From Flaveria trinervia (lineage: Eukaryota > Streptophyta > Magnoliopsida > Asterales > Asteraceae), in the NCBI GenBank assembly GCA_025506515.1, contig CM046458.1:38865940-38929939 (forward strand): a stretch of DNA of 64,000 bases, read 5' to 3'. A model generated the notes under the pieces. It worked only from the letters and a program-made list of their open reading frames with translations. It had not been told where the DNA came from and ran no database searches. Positions within the stretch are counted from its first letter, which is position 1; every line of letters starts with the position of its first letter. This document shows positions 23,205 through 35,155 of this stretch, one piece after another. Made by a program: the position numbers and the translations under genes.

Positions 23205-24065
23205 TATAATTACAGTCATTATATCATTCACTGTGCTTAATTAAAAAAAATGGAAGACTTTCATGACTTCACAGATATGTTGGTAGGCTCAACTTGGAAG
23301 AGAAGATACATGCATTGATGAATTAAAATCTTATTTAATAGTGAAACACTCATCACATAGTACAAGTATGTATTGGCTTATCTGAGTGCATGTGTGTGTA
23401 GTAACTTAAACACACCAGCTAATGATACTTTATGAATCTCTTTCACCTACATCAGTTTCATCTTTGTTTTGCTGAGCAAAGACCTAATGAAACATGCACA
23501 TAGTGCAAATGTCCTGATCCAAAAGATTCCCAATGTGGAACAACTCCAAATTGGATGAATCTACAAAAGCAATACATTCCAAGTGAATGAACAAAAGAAT
23601 CCCATCATGGATCACCTTTTAAAGTGAAGTGAAAAGAATCCAATGAGGATCATCATGAATAGGATCAAAGTAAAAGAATCCCAATGAGGATTAGTGAAAA
23701 TGAGTTCTCATAACTTAAGTAACCTGGTAAGAAAAGTTGTGAAAAGTTCTACCATGCATTGTATAAAGATGGTTGATCAGTCCATGCTTGTGTGTGTGAG
23801 GTACACATTGAATAATTAAATCAACCAAAAACATGATAAAAATCATTTGCATCAAAATACCAACCTGGTATGAGTTCAAGAGGACAAACATACCTTCAAT
23901 CATCAACTTCATAAACATGTCCATTTAATCATAAAGAATGCACATGTGTAATGTGAGACTGATATGATCCCAACAAAAGATATAATTCTCTTCATTATTA
24001 ATAATCATAATAAGATTCAAAAAGTTTATAAATCTTTAAAGTTTCTATCCTAATGTGGATATAAA
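23205..24065 (+). other. Spacer after RNase H of element A
   Basis: No coding region. Between 23510 and 23700 there are four imperfect copies of AAAGAATCCCAATGAGGAT-like sequence. The last part (AAGTTTATAAATCTTTAAAG near 24020) resembles the sequence before the internal purine tract at 60525-60540 of element G. Confidence 0.5.
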
Positions 24066-24079
24066 CTTTAGGGGGAGTA
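24066..24079 (+). promoter_or_regulatory. Purine tract downstream of element A pol
   Basis: CTTTAGGGGGAGTAA has the sequence of a polypurine tract, but no LTR start (TGTTGCACC) follows. It matches the internal tract in element G, so it is probably an additional, internal tract and not the one that abuts the LTR. Confidence 0.55.
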
Positions 24080-25036
24080 ATTTAAAATTTTTTAGTAAGT
24101 CCATATTTTTGTTTACTAGCTTACCTTACTTTCAAAACAATACAAAAAGAATTTTGGTGTTGTTGCGAAAAGTTATACCATTGTATCTCAGCTTATGCAG
24201 ATTCTTGGAAGAATGAAAAGTCCAAGATTAGTAAAAATTGGGAAAGTTGTATCACTTGTGACATACAAGTCAATCCAAGCAAGAATTGACAATATTAACG
24301 GTCAACTTCATTAGAAAAATCAATCAAGGACAATACTTCATAATATGAAAAAAACCAATTCAGACACATTAACTTTGATTAAGTTCAAAGCTAATGCAGG
24401 TAAGGGCATTGGTTAATGCGGGTGAAGGTAACCCATGCATATAACCAATTGGAGTATCTCTTTAGTTCAAAGTGAAGAAGTAAATGTGCAATTTATTCTA
24501 CCGCATTTGCTATAGTGAGCAAATGCTGACTAAATTTGCTCAGCCGCATTTGTTATACTAGACAAATGCTGCTGAACTTCATTCGTTCGCATTTTCTACT
24601 GTGAGCAAAGCTGAACAAGTTTTGCGAACCGCATTTGCTACTTTAGACAAATGCTGATGAACATCTCTCTTTTGCATTTTGCTACAGTGCAATGCTGACC
24701 AAGTGTTGTCAACCGCATTTGGTGCAGTTACACAAATGCTGGTTCATTAGCATGAAGTTGTTCATGCGTATGGTCCTTAGCATGGGCCAATCGCATGAGA
24801 ACTTCATATGATTAAGTTTGAATATGTTTCACAATCATTAATTAACTTTGATCTAATCAAACAACTACAAACCTATATAATTAGTTCAATAAGCGTTAAC
24901 CTACTAATCAATGAAATAATAAACATTATAAGCACAACCACATATTGTATTTCATTAAGTACCTATTCAATTACATATGTGTAAGACAATAAAGACATTT
25001 TACATTAAGTTCAGAAACTAGGGACACATGTATCTA
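24080..25036 (+). other. Non-coding spacer of element A with CGCATTTG array
   Basis: No coding region. From 24380 to 24800 there are repeated words CCGCATTTG and CAAATGCTG(A), then CATGCGTATGGTCC and CGCATGAG. TTTGCTCAnCCGCATTTG is shared with the 5' LTR at about 15755-15772. By position it corresponds to the spacer between RNase H and the extra ORF in element G. The sequence stops at about 25036, where element D integrase begins on the other strand. Confidence 0.55.
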
Positions 25037-26010
25037 CACTAGCATTGTTCTGGCTGCTTCAATAAGAATTTTGTTTCTTCTTTCAGCCACTCCATTTTGT
25101 TGTGGAGTTCTTGGTGCACTGAATTTCCTTGCAATACTTTTTCTCCTGCAAAATGAATCCAGCTCAAAATTGACAAATTCAGTACCATTGTCACTCCTAA
25201 AAATTTTAACTTTTGTATCAAGTTGATTCTCAATCTTGATCAGAAAGTCCGTTAATGTTTCTGATGTTTCACTATTTTGTTTTAAAAAAAGACCCATGTA
25301 AATCTTATAAAATCATCAACTATCACAAACAGTATTGCCTTTTTCCAATGCTCATCACATTGGTAGGACCAAACAGATCCATGTGAAGCAACTTGAGTGG
25401 TGTGGTATTAGTATTGATAATTTTGGATTAATGTGACACCCTATGTTGTTTTACTTTGTAACAAGAAGAACAGTGAATTGAGCAATGAAACTCTTTCATT
25501 GGTAAACCAATGACTAGGTCATTTGTCACCAATTTGTTCATGTTCTTCATGTTAGAGTGGACAACCTTCTATGCCACCATTTAGATACATCTTCTGTAAA
25601 CTTAGATAGAAGGCATGTTTCATGTTTTGTGAGTGAGGGGTTGTTCATGTCCAAAACATAAGTGTTTTCTTTTCTTGATGCTTAGAGAATGATCCAATCT
25701 TCTAGAATAGAAAAACCTGGGTTAAGAATGTAACAGTTAGCATTATCAAACAATGTGTATAATTTTGATCACAAATTTGAGATACACTAAGTAAATTATA
25801 CTATAAATTTTGACAATACTTTACCTTCTCAAACTTGAGTACACCATTTTTTACCATTCCATCACCAACAATTTTACCTCCCTTTTTATCCCCACCAAAT
25901 GCCACATAAGAGCATTTTTATGTTGAAATCATGGAGAAGTGAACAGTTTCCTGTCATATGCCTAGAACAACCATTATCAACATACCACTTGTTGTTAGCT
26001 CTCTAATATT
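25034..26010 (-). pseudogene. Protease and integrase fragment of element D
   Basis: Read on the minus strand, the protease core WYVDNGCSRHMTG is at about 25990-25950, with the catalytic Ser of DSG changed to Asn. The pre-integrase ligands follow near 25500-25440 (IHCSSCYKVKQH) and HMDLFGPTNVMSIGK near 25385-25340. The integrase core in a clean 87-codon frame (25297-25034) has FRSDNGTEF and QQNGVAERRNKILIEAARTML. It stops where the sequence changes to element A spacer, so the C-terminal integrase, reverse transcriptase and RNase H of this element are missing here. Confidence 0.8.
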
Positions 26011-28358
26011 GTTCCTACATTCAGAAATAAATCAGTTAGAATTCACAACCCAAGCCTTAATGATCTTAGGTTTGCTAACAGTGTCTAAAATAGTTACTCC
26101 TTCATGAATAAGTCTTGAAGTTTCAGTTTTAGTTTTGTTTGATTCATTCTGAGTTGTTTCAGATGAGGATGATACTGTTGAAGGGGATGTTGATGAACTA
26201 GATTCTTGTTTCCTAATATCTTTTCAACTTAATTTTGTTCATTGGAAGCTTTGGTTTTGATAATGAAACTTTATGATTAATGTCTCACAATCTTTTGTTT
26301 TTGAATGAGGTATATGAATTCCCTTTCAAAATTATCAAAGAATACATCATCATCCTTTTTTCTCTGATTAGTCAAATCTACCCTTTGGTGAGGTGTTTTT
26401 AATTGCTTCAAATTTGATCTTTTCTTTGATGGATGATCACTTGTAGATGTTTTATCCTTTGATTTTTACTTTGACTTTTTTCAAACTTCTTTAGTTTAGA
26501 ATCCTTTTCACAATCAGTAGATTGAGTGTCTGATTCAAACTTATCTGATTCTTTCTTCTTTATGCCTTTTTTTCTTGTTCTTTTTGTTAAAATAACATTC
26601 CTGAGTAGAGTGGTTATTTTTGCTCCACATAGCACAATGTTTGTTGAAGTAGCAGTCAGCAGTCATGTGATTGTTCATATTGCAAATAGAGCAATGACTA
26701 CTGAAGTAACAATCTTTAGTATTATGGTTTTTCATGTCACACAATATGCAATACTTCTTATCTGATTTTTTCTTAGAATCATTTATTTTCTCATGGTTTT
26801 CAAACTTTTGAGATTTCCCATTCTCTTTTGCTTTGGAGTAGATTCTTTCTTTTCCACTTTATGCAAGTTTTGTTTGTTTGTTGCTGAATTCTCTTCCGTA
26901 GATCATCTACTGAATCAGCATTAAGTTCTATTGAAGACTTTTTCTTCTTTCGTAGATCTGGTACTAATGAAAGGTTCTTCCTCCACAAATGATTGGCTAA
27001 TGCCTTCTTCTTTTCTTTTTCAACTGAAGACTTGTGCCTTTCCTCAGTAGAGGCACACTTCTCATTTCCTTCATTGGAATAATTTTGTTGCTGAGATAGC
27101 TCTTGAAGACCTTCATTTAATTGAGCTATTCTCTTACAGATTGTCTTCAGCATATTTCTTTGTTTAGGAGGGTATGGCAGCTTTGTTTCTTCATGCACTT
27201 TTGGAATTTTAGTTTCAAAAGCAATATTCTTACACTTGTTGAGAAGATCATCATCATGTTCATCAAAATCATCCAAGTCATCCCACCCGTCAAAGTCAAA
27301 TTCTGAATTCATTGATTATTCTTTTCTGATTTAGAGGACTCAGTTTCATTCACCTTAAATAGATTATCATTGTTTGGTTGATTAGAGCTAGTTCCTATAT
27401 TGGTGCTTGGCATAAAATCTTTTGACAAATTATTGGTCATTGATTCAGGCAAAGGAACATAGTCATTGTTAACAGGAGGTGCTACAACATTATAACCCAA
27501 CCCAGACTTGTTCTTTGATACAATATGAGAATTTAGTAATTTCTTATATTACAGAGATGAGAGCTGAAACTTCTGAAGTTTCACTTCAGTTGATGCATAA
27601 TCAGCCATGGATTTGGTTAAGGAAATGGTCAGATGCTCAACTTGTGCTTTCAAACTGTACTTTTCAAAAACATTTTGTCTAAATCCTTTTGTAAAGAATT
27701 AATATTAATTTGATATAAGTTATGTTCTCTTACATGAGATTCATTCAAAATCATTGTTTCTTTACTTTATAAGCTAATTATTAAGCATGGACTTTATATC
27801 TTTCTACTTCCTCAACACGTATTGATAAACATAACCTGTCTCTTACCTCACTTGCCATGGGTGGAACTTTGTTTTCTATGCGGGCCATTAGAGCATGATT
27901 TTCTTCTAAGACTTCCTTCTCATACAAACTCCAATCACATGTTCCATCTTGAAGAATGATCAGCCCAGATTCTTTTGAGCTGTTGGTTCTCGCTTGTGTA
28001 TTTGCGGCTAGTGGGGATGATTGGCCAGTTGTGGCTGTCTGAAGAATCTTTGACTTGATGAAGGTTGGTTAGCCTGATGATTCTGATGTTGTGCTGTGTC
28101 AGAATTTTGTTGGTTGCATTCCCTTGAAAAGTGTCCACAGAGATTGCACTGGAAGCATCTAACCTTTGACTTATCAACTCCAATTCGTGATGATTTACTT
28201 GCAGCTGCCAAATTCTTGTTTCTCCTTAGATGTTGTTTGGCTCTATAGGAAATCATTGCCATTTTCCATTACAGATCCATCTCCTCCACTACATCCGGAG
28301 GCAGTTCTTCTAAATCTTGTTGACATATGTTGGCAGTGGGCAATGAACTTCCTAAGTA
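26011..28358 (-). pseudogene. gag of element D, C-terminal part
   Basis: On the minus strand gag enters at LGSSLPTAN, directly after the LTR at 28361, and reaches a complete zinc knuckle CFQCNLCGHFSREC (about 28160-28119) within the frame 28262-28008. The linker follows: MGYNVVAPPVNNDYVPLPE (27500-27440) and the frame 27312-26800, with an acidic start (FDFDGWDDLDDFDEHDDD) and then a long Lys/Glu/Gln-rich, probably coiled-coil stretch. The knuckle array is at 26750-26590 and a basic stretch at 26600-26410. Several stops separate these pieces. The N-terminal half of gag is replaced by the LTR of element C'. Confidence 0.8.
26590..26750 (-). pseudogene. Tandem zinc-knuckle array in element D gag-pol linker
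   Basis: Three units at a 19-residue period: CILCDMKNHNTKDC, CSICNMNNHMTADC (both complete CX2CX4HX4C) and CAMWSKNNHSTQEC (second Cys to Trp). CYFNK-type linkers separate them. It is the counterpart of 19057-19227. This array is separate from the main gag knuckle 1.4 kb upstream. Confidence 0.8.
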
Positions 28359-28360
28359 AG

Positions 28361-29190
28361 TGTTAGAATCAGTGATCTACGTTTGATTGATTAGAGAGTA
28401 TTGCAGCGGAAATCAAACAATGAATTAGACAATTCACAAGAATACAGTTGATATTCGAAGTAAGAACAAATGATTATAGAAAGAATTCTGCAAATCAAAT
28501 ATTTCATTCAATACGTGCTTTCGTGTGGCAAAATGTCACACATACAATCAGGTCAATCATCCCTTATATAAGATATGTCATGGTGGAACATTCCTTATAT
28601 AGGAGATGTGACGTCTGCTGATGTCATTTGATAGTGACATCTAACAAAATTATTCAGACTACTGAAAGTTAACACAACTACTGAAGATGTCAAAACAGCT
28701 GACTCTTCTTACAAAAATACTAAGTGTTAACTATCACTACAACTACTGAAAAGAAACTACTGAAACTACAACGACTGAAGAACATGCTCCTTAGTCGTTT
28801 TACAAATACTGAAACATAAAAGAAAACTACTAAAAGGAACCATCACAACAACTGAAGAATGCTTTTTCAGCTGTTGTAACAAACTCTGAAGGCTTCAGTA
28901 CTTGTACTTGAACTTCAGCTGTTGTCATCAGCTGATGTCTTCAGTCTTTGTACTTCAGCTGTTGATCTTTAGTACTTTAGTCTTCAGCTGTTGATCTTCA
29001 GACTTTGGTCTTCAGCTGTTCAAGTCTTCAGTACTTTAGTCTTCAGCTGTTGAAGTTCAGTATTTTAGTCTTCAGCTGTTGAAGTCTTCAGACTTTGTCA
29101 AATAGCTGATCAAGTCTTCAGCAGTTGTTGTGATGTCTGTGGGACTTAGAGGTTTTTCTGATCAGGCTCATTGGTTCTTTTGGTCCAACA
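28361..29190 (-). repeat. 3' LTR of copia element C' (family 2)
   Basis: An 830-bp LTR, TGTTGGACC at the start and CTAACA at the end on the minus strand, preceded by AGGGGGAGT (29191-29200). Its lower end sits inside element D gag (left flank GTAAG). It carries at least seven CTTCAGCTGTTGA-like copies (28860-29130) with the CAGCTG palindrome and TATA-like TTATATA near 28564 and 28593. It differs in sequence from the family-1 LTRs. Confidence 0.8.
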
Positions 29191-29204
29191 ACTCCCCCTG
29201 AACC
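29191..29204 (-). promoter_or_regulatory. Polypurine tract of element C'
   Basis: The minus strand reads TTCAGGGGGAGT directly before TGTTGGACC, as in the other copia elements of the window. Confidence 0.7.
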
Positions 29205-29278
29205 AATGCAGCCAAAACCTCTAAACTTATTAAAGATGTCCCACTTATTATGGCAGAAAGATTGGGTCATTTTGTCTT

Positions 29279-32200
29279 CTAGATAAGCTCAGAAGTGACC
29301 CATGTAAGCACAGGCCTGGGAAGAAGTCTTAATGATCTGTTTGGCAAAGGATGAATGGAACTCTGTCTTGGGGAACTGGACACAGAGCTGTTACCCCATC
29401 CATGAGATCTACTTCCCACAATGAATATGTATGACTCCCTTGTGTAGGCCTCAAGGAAGGTTATCTGTTCCTCCATGGTAAGCTCTTCAGCTCCTCCTTC
29501 AAAAAGTGATTCTGGCCCATAATATTTAGATAGGTATTTGACCTGTTTCCTATTTTTGAGTTCCACAGTTGTTATTACTCTATAAGTAAATTCATCTGGG
29601 TGATTACCCTCTAAGAACAACTGGAGCTCATTCGTTCTAACTTCCTCAAGCCTCTTATATACTAACCCCTTTTTCACCATTTTATTCTCCAGCATCATTT
29701 GTGGGGTCAGGTTAGCTTTATAGGCTTTCTTGAAGTCATCTAGGATTTCCTAGGGTGATACTACAAAGACCAGTGAGATCACTTCATCTACAATCTTCTT
29801 CACTTGGCCAATGTATCTCTGTGGAATGTTTTTCTTTTGAATCCTATGAGACACCCTGGGATCAGGCCAAATCCTTACTCTCTCCTTTTGATATTGAAAT
29901 GTATGTTTAGAGAGTGATAACCTGAGAGTGTGTTCTTCATGGTGATGATTGAAGATGTGGTAGCATATGCTTTGTCAATTCTTCTCAACAATTCCTCGTC
30001 ATGTTGTTTGTGAAGCTCTTCTTCTTCTAGCTTCACTTTCACAATTTGTCTTTGAGTTTCAGGAGTAATTGTTGGAGAGATGTTGGCCTTAGGCAACTGT
30101 ATAACAGCTGAGATTGGCAGCCTATCTTCATCTTCATCATTATCTTCTTCTTCTCTTCTAGCCTAAGTACCCTTCTCTCTTCTCTTCTGGGGTACATCAT
30201 CGGCTATTGGTTTTGAGGGTAAGGGAATTGGTTTGGTGGGTGTGGTTGTGGTGGTTTTTGGGGTAAAGGGATTGTTTTAGTGGGTTTTGGTGTGGGATTT
30301 TGACAAGATGTTCTAGCATTTTGGATGTGAGTTCGGCTTTAGATTGCTTGACTAGTTCAGTCCTGCTCCCAGCACCAACTTCATTTAAGGCTTCAATACC
30401 AATCCTTTGGTGTATACTTCAGACGAACAGATATTGGTGGTTATTGCCAAGATGCTGTCCCTGGACCATGCCTTGATTTCAATCAATGATCTACCAAGAT
30501 ATTTCGCTATGAACCTGATCATGATTTCTAGCCTTTCCCTTTCCAACACATCATAACTTGCCCATCTAGCTTGGATTTCTTCAATCTCAGTCTTCTGATT
30601 TCTGAGTCAAGTTTTTCAGTGTCGTGACCTTGCCTAAACAACTGATCAATGATGTTATCCATTGATCGGTTGTGTTCGACATCAGCCTCCTTCACCATTG
30701 TCTCCAAGTCAGTCTCCTATCATTCTTCCTTTTCTTGTATGTGACATGAAAGTCTTTAGTACTTTCAGTCACTTTCTCCATGTCAGCTTCCTTCACCTTC
30801 TCCTTCTCAGTTTCTTTCCTATTTGCAATCCCCTTCTTTTTGCTTTCACTGACTGAATCTCCCCCTTTTTGGTTGCATTGGTTGCAAGGGTTTGATTGTC
30901 AGAAAGCCTTTTGCTCACAGCATCCTCTATCAAGGTTGTATAACTGAGGGAAGCCTCTCATCAAGGGTTTTAAGCACTATATTAGTGATAGTTGATGTGA
31001 TGAGAGGTAAGGAATGTTGAAAGATAACAACCATTTGCTCAGGGGGGTTCTGTCCCTGAGAAATAGTGCAGAAGCAAAGGCAGGTGGCTGAGTGTGTTGG
31101 AGTGGCTTGTGTATGGGAGACCTTCAGAGGAAGGTGCCATCTGTGGGTTTTGAGGGGTAGATGGTCTTTGATCCTGAGAAATTTTGGCAAGCAGCTCTTT
31201 GAGTCTGCTCAACCTCATCCTCGAGGATGGTGTTTTGGGCTAAAACATCATAAAAGAAACCCGGGTCATCATCAGTGTTTACTGAATCACCTGACCTCCT
31301 GATAGAATCAGGATGAACATGCTCTGAGTGTAGATCAGTAGTAGCATGCGCCCCTTGGTCATGGTACTGCAGACTTCCTGCCTCAGGACCATGTCCTTCA
31401 TCGGCAGTTGCCTCTGGTGAGGTCTTATGGATAGTACCAAATTTATCCTGATCATTTGCTGAAGTAGGAGAAGTGGCAGCCTCACCAGAAATTCAAATCT
31501 CCATTTCTACACTTGGAGATTGAATATGGCAATCCCTGTGCTGTAGGGTGTCAGAAGCACTTTGGTCCTCCCCCTCAATGGTTGAGGCTATCCCAGTTTT
31601 GATTGGTATCTGGGGAGGAGGTGAGGAGTGCAACTGAGTCAGCACTTGGCAATTATTATGGTAGGACTTTGGGGGCGGTTGCAGTGGGAGAAGGTGTGAA
31701 GGCAGTATGCACCTGGGGAGAGTGGTTGTTTCAATGGCAACCTCCTCAAGTGAGGAAGGTTCCAGATGTATAGGTGCCCCAGAGGTGGTTGCTACAGGCT
31801 CCTGTTGAGAGGAAACCTGAGCGGTTGAGGGTGAGTGAGTACGTGTATCGACTGGGGGTTATGACGAGTAGATATAACCTGCGTTTGTGTTGCAGGGGCA
31901 TCCTCAGGGGACTCATTTCCTGAGTAGCCTTTTTGGCTTTCTTGTATTTGGGTTTGGGGGGGACATTGGATTTGGAGGTGGTGGCTGTGGGTTCCAGCTG
32001 CGTGGGTTTTCGCAGTTTGGCAGCCAGTTTAAATGACTAGTCTGAGTTGTGCCTGGAGTATACTTCAGGCAATACAGCCATGGCAGGGACTCCAAGGCCA
32101 ACAAGTCCCTCAGCTTTCAGCTGGTTTACTATAATGGCCATTATGAACCGAGGATATAATATCCATCGTTAGCAATAGGCTTGGAGGCCATATCCTTGAG

Positions 32201-32737
32201 TTCAAGAAATAATATTCAGAAAAATTTAAGCTTTGTTGGTCAAGGATAGAGAATAATACCTGCTGCCACCTCGTCGACATTTGATCCCAAGAAGAAGTCG
32301 TAGGAGCTAAGCATACATTCACCATATGAAAAATTAGTCGTCCGCATCATGGAAATGCTTCTTCAGGATGGTAGAGGGGCTGAGGTTACCTTGGTATCCA
32401 TGGTGGGCAAATGATAGATCAGTGGTGCCCTTTGAATACCCAGGGGGAAAGTGGCATCATCTAGTTGTAGGGTTTGGCGAAGGATTGCTGGAGTGATGAC
32501 CACCGGACGGTTGTTGACGAACGACTGGAGAGAGTCGGTGTCATTCTCCCCAGTGATAGGGGTGACGTTCGTCCAAAATGGTGTAGGGATTGGCATGAAT
32601 GGTAGGATTTAGAAGGAAAGCCGTTTTGTATGGAGAGTGATCATTAGATCAATGGCATTATCAAACTTTTTCCAGAAGGGTGATTTGGTAAGGTAAGCAA
32701 CACAGTTGTGTCGTGGTTTAAGCTTCATGTTCGCCAT
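29279..32737 (-). pseudogene. Extra ORF of element C'
   Basis: It starts on the minus strand at 32737 with MANMKLKPRHNCVAYL, which parallels MADLKFEPKHNVAAF in element G. An FWTNV block and RPVVITPAILRQTLQLDD (about 32510-32440) match the ISKQTIREHLEL and SEEAIRQALRLGD blocks of elements B and G. A Pro/Thr-rich middle (32000-31000) and a Lys/Glu-rich part with a clean 73-codon frame (30096-29875) follow. The C-terminal frame is 139 codons (29698-29279: TYRVITTVELKNRKQVKYL, EELTMEEQITFLEAY). Total span is about 3.46 kb, or over 1,100 codons, with many stops and frame shifts. No signal peptide or membrane segment is visible. Function unknown; an envelope-like or accessory role is a guess. Confidence 0.7.
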
Positions 32738-33345
32738 TGATGTGAGAGAAGGTTCTGAGTTTTTGAACGTTAGGTTTGAGATGATGAAGCTCTGTAAGAT
32801 AAGGTATTTATAGGGTAACGGGGTTATAAAGCAACTGAATGGTTTGGTGTGTATCATCAGTAGTTTTAATCGACTGATGACGTGGTATTAACCTTCAGAG
32901 GTTGAAACAACTGAAGTTTTGGTTTTAGGCATCAGTAGTTATAAAACTACTGAAAACCTGGTTTTAGCTTCAGATGTTGGAAAAACTGATAACTTGTGTT
33001 AGTCATCAGAGTTATGAAACTACTGAAGACATGGTTTTGTCATTAGTGTTTAAGAAGAAACAGCAGTTTTAGAAACAACTGAAGAGGAAAATTTCATCAG
33101 TTGTTTTCGTCAATTCATAGCTTTTCAGCTGTTTCATACTGTCCTCAACACTTACTCATCAGTCTTTTTGGCTGTTTTTCAGTTGTTTCATAGGACATCA
33201 GTACTTGTCTGTTTGTACTGATATCAGTAGTTATAACTACATCAGTAGTGTGACTTTATCAGTTCTTGTAACAGAATCAATACTTATTTGTGATATGGTT
33301 ACAAATGCTCATCAGTACTTATTTACTGAGATCATCAGTAGTTAT
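32738..33345 (-). other. Spacer between RNase H and extra ORF of element C'
   Basis: Non-coding. It has many CAGTAGTT, CAGTTGTTT and AACTACTGA words (32870-33350), partly as inverted pairs. These resemble the ACTGAAG/CTTCAG words of the C' LTR and so support assigning this pol and extra ORF to the same family as the LTR at 28361-29190. Confidence 0.55.
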
Positions 33346-35155
33346 CACTTATTCTAGCTGCAGCATACCAAGCCTTAACACTAGGTTTTGGAAAGTCGAA
33401 CTATCCAAAGGCTTAGTAAAAATGTCTGCAAGCTCATCAGCACTAGGCACAAACTTTGGATCAATCAGACCTTTTTCAAAACAGTCCCTAATAAAATGAT
33501 GTCTGATCTCTATATGTTTGGTCCTAGAGTGCTGGACAGGATTCTTGACAATGCAAAGAGTTGAAGCACTGTCCATTAATAATGGAGTCTTAGTCTCTGT
33601 AATGCCATAATCCAAAAGTTGGTTCTGAAGCCAGAGTACCTAAAAAGTACAGCTTGCAGCAGCAATGTACTCTGGTTCAGCAGTGGATGTATCAACAGAT
33701 GTTTGTTTCTTACTTTGCCAGGAAATTAAACAGTTGTCTAGGAATTGACATCCACCAGAAGTTCACCGTCTGGTTAACTTACACCCTGCATAGTCACTAT
33801 CAAAAAAGCAACTAATTTGCAAGAGTGTCCAGTAGAATACCAAAGACCTAGAGATTGTGTACCTTAGAGATATCTAAAGATCCTCTTGACTGCAATCAAA
33901 TGAGACTCTTTAGGAGCAGCCTGAAATCTAGCACAAACACAAGTTGCAAGAGTGTTCAGTGGAATACCATAAACCTAGAGATTGTGTACCTTGCAGATAT
34001 CTAAAGATCCTTTTGACTGCAATCAAGTGAGACTCTTTAGGAGCAGCTTGAAATCTAGCACAAACACACGTTGCAAACATGATATCTGGCCTAGAAGCAG
34101 TTAAGTACATCAAGGACCCAATCATACATCTGTAAAGTGTTTCATCAACAGCTTTACCTTTCTGATCCGCATCCAGTTGTGTGGTGTTGCACATGGGAGT
34201 AGAACAGGGCTTACAGTTTTGTAAGTCAAACTTATTCAAAAGATCTTTTGTATATTTAGACTGATGAATGAAAGTCCCATCAGCCTTTTGTTTGATTTGC
34301 AATCCTAGAAAGAACTGTAATTCTCCCATTGCACTCATTTCAAACTTCTTATGCATTAAATTGGTAAAGTCATCACACAACTGGGAGTCAGAGGATGCAA
34401 AAATAATATCATCAACATAAATTTAAACAAGTAGCTTATTTTGATCCACCTTCTTAATGAATAAAGTTTTATCTATGGAGCCTCTAGTGAAATTATTTTG
34501 AAGAAGAAAATTTGATAATGTCTCATACTAGGCTCTAGGAGCTTGTTTCAACCCATAAAGAGCCTTATCAAGCTTGTATACCCAATCTGGATGTTTATTA
34601 TCCTCAAAACCTGGTGGTTGACACACATAAATCTCTTCTTTTATTTTACCATATAAAAATGCACTTTTAACATCCATTTGAAAAACTTTAAGATTGTGGA
34701 ATGCAGCATAGGCTAAGAACAATCTAATTGCCTCCAGTCTGGCTACAGGGGCAAAGGTCTCATCATAATCAATACCTTCTTCTTGTGAAAACTCCTGAAC
34801 AACCAGTCTGGCCTTGTTCTTAACAATAAGCCCATTTTCATCTGTTTTGTTCCTAAACACCCATTTAGTGCCTATTGCACACTTACCTAGGGGTAGAGGA
34901 AGCAGTTCCCACACTTGCTGTTTCTTGAACTGAAGTAGCTCAAGCTGCATGGCTTCCACCCATCCATTGTCTCTCAAAGCAACATGATAGTTCTTTGGCT
35001 CTTGCTGACTGATGAAGAGAGCATAGAAGCACAAGTTAGACAATTGACTTCTGGTTGAGACGCCAGCATTGATACCACCAATAATTTGAGACATGGGTGA
35101 TTCTTCAGCTCTTGGTGCACAATAAGATCAGTGCAAGTGTTTGTAGCCGGTTCCT
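33346..35155 (-). pseudogene. Reverse transcriptase and RNase H of element C'
   Basis: On the minus strand it starts in the hinge after integrase (EESPMSQIIGGINAGVSTRS). A 188-codon clean frame (35094-34528) follows with [45 protein letters not shown] and KALYGLKQAPR. Stops then occur; YVDD is intact at 34408-34419. The frame 34380-33928 holds MGELQFFLGLQIKQ, SLMYLTASRPDIMFA and KRIFRYLQGT. RNase H shows DSDYAGCK, STAEPEYIAAA and IRHHFIRD (33615-33349), ending in a normal C terminus. A 127-bp tandem duplication breaks the join of the two domains. Gag, protease and integrase of this element are absent. Confidence 0.85.
33817..34070 (-). repeat. 127-bp tandem duplication in element C' pol
   Basis: 33817-33943 and 33944-34070 are near-identical, and TTGCAA starts again at 34071. 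127 is not a multiple of 3, so the event shifts the frame; the frame ending at 33928 runs into the second copy in the wrong phase. Copies differ at about ten positions, so the event is not recent. Confidence 0.9.

Noticed and set aside
24080..25036. Possible 3' LTR of element A after the purine tract at 24066
   Set aside because: It does not start TGTTGCACC and does not align with 15530-16232 beyond the shared CCGCATTTG words. Sequence before the tract matches the internal spacer of element G, so it is better read as a spacer.
29279..32737. Extra ORF as a true envelope gene
   Set aside because: No signal peptide, membrane span or cleavage site is visible in any of the five copies; the label would be by position only.
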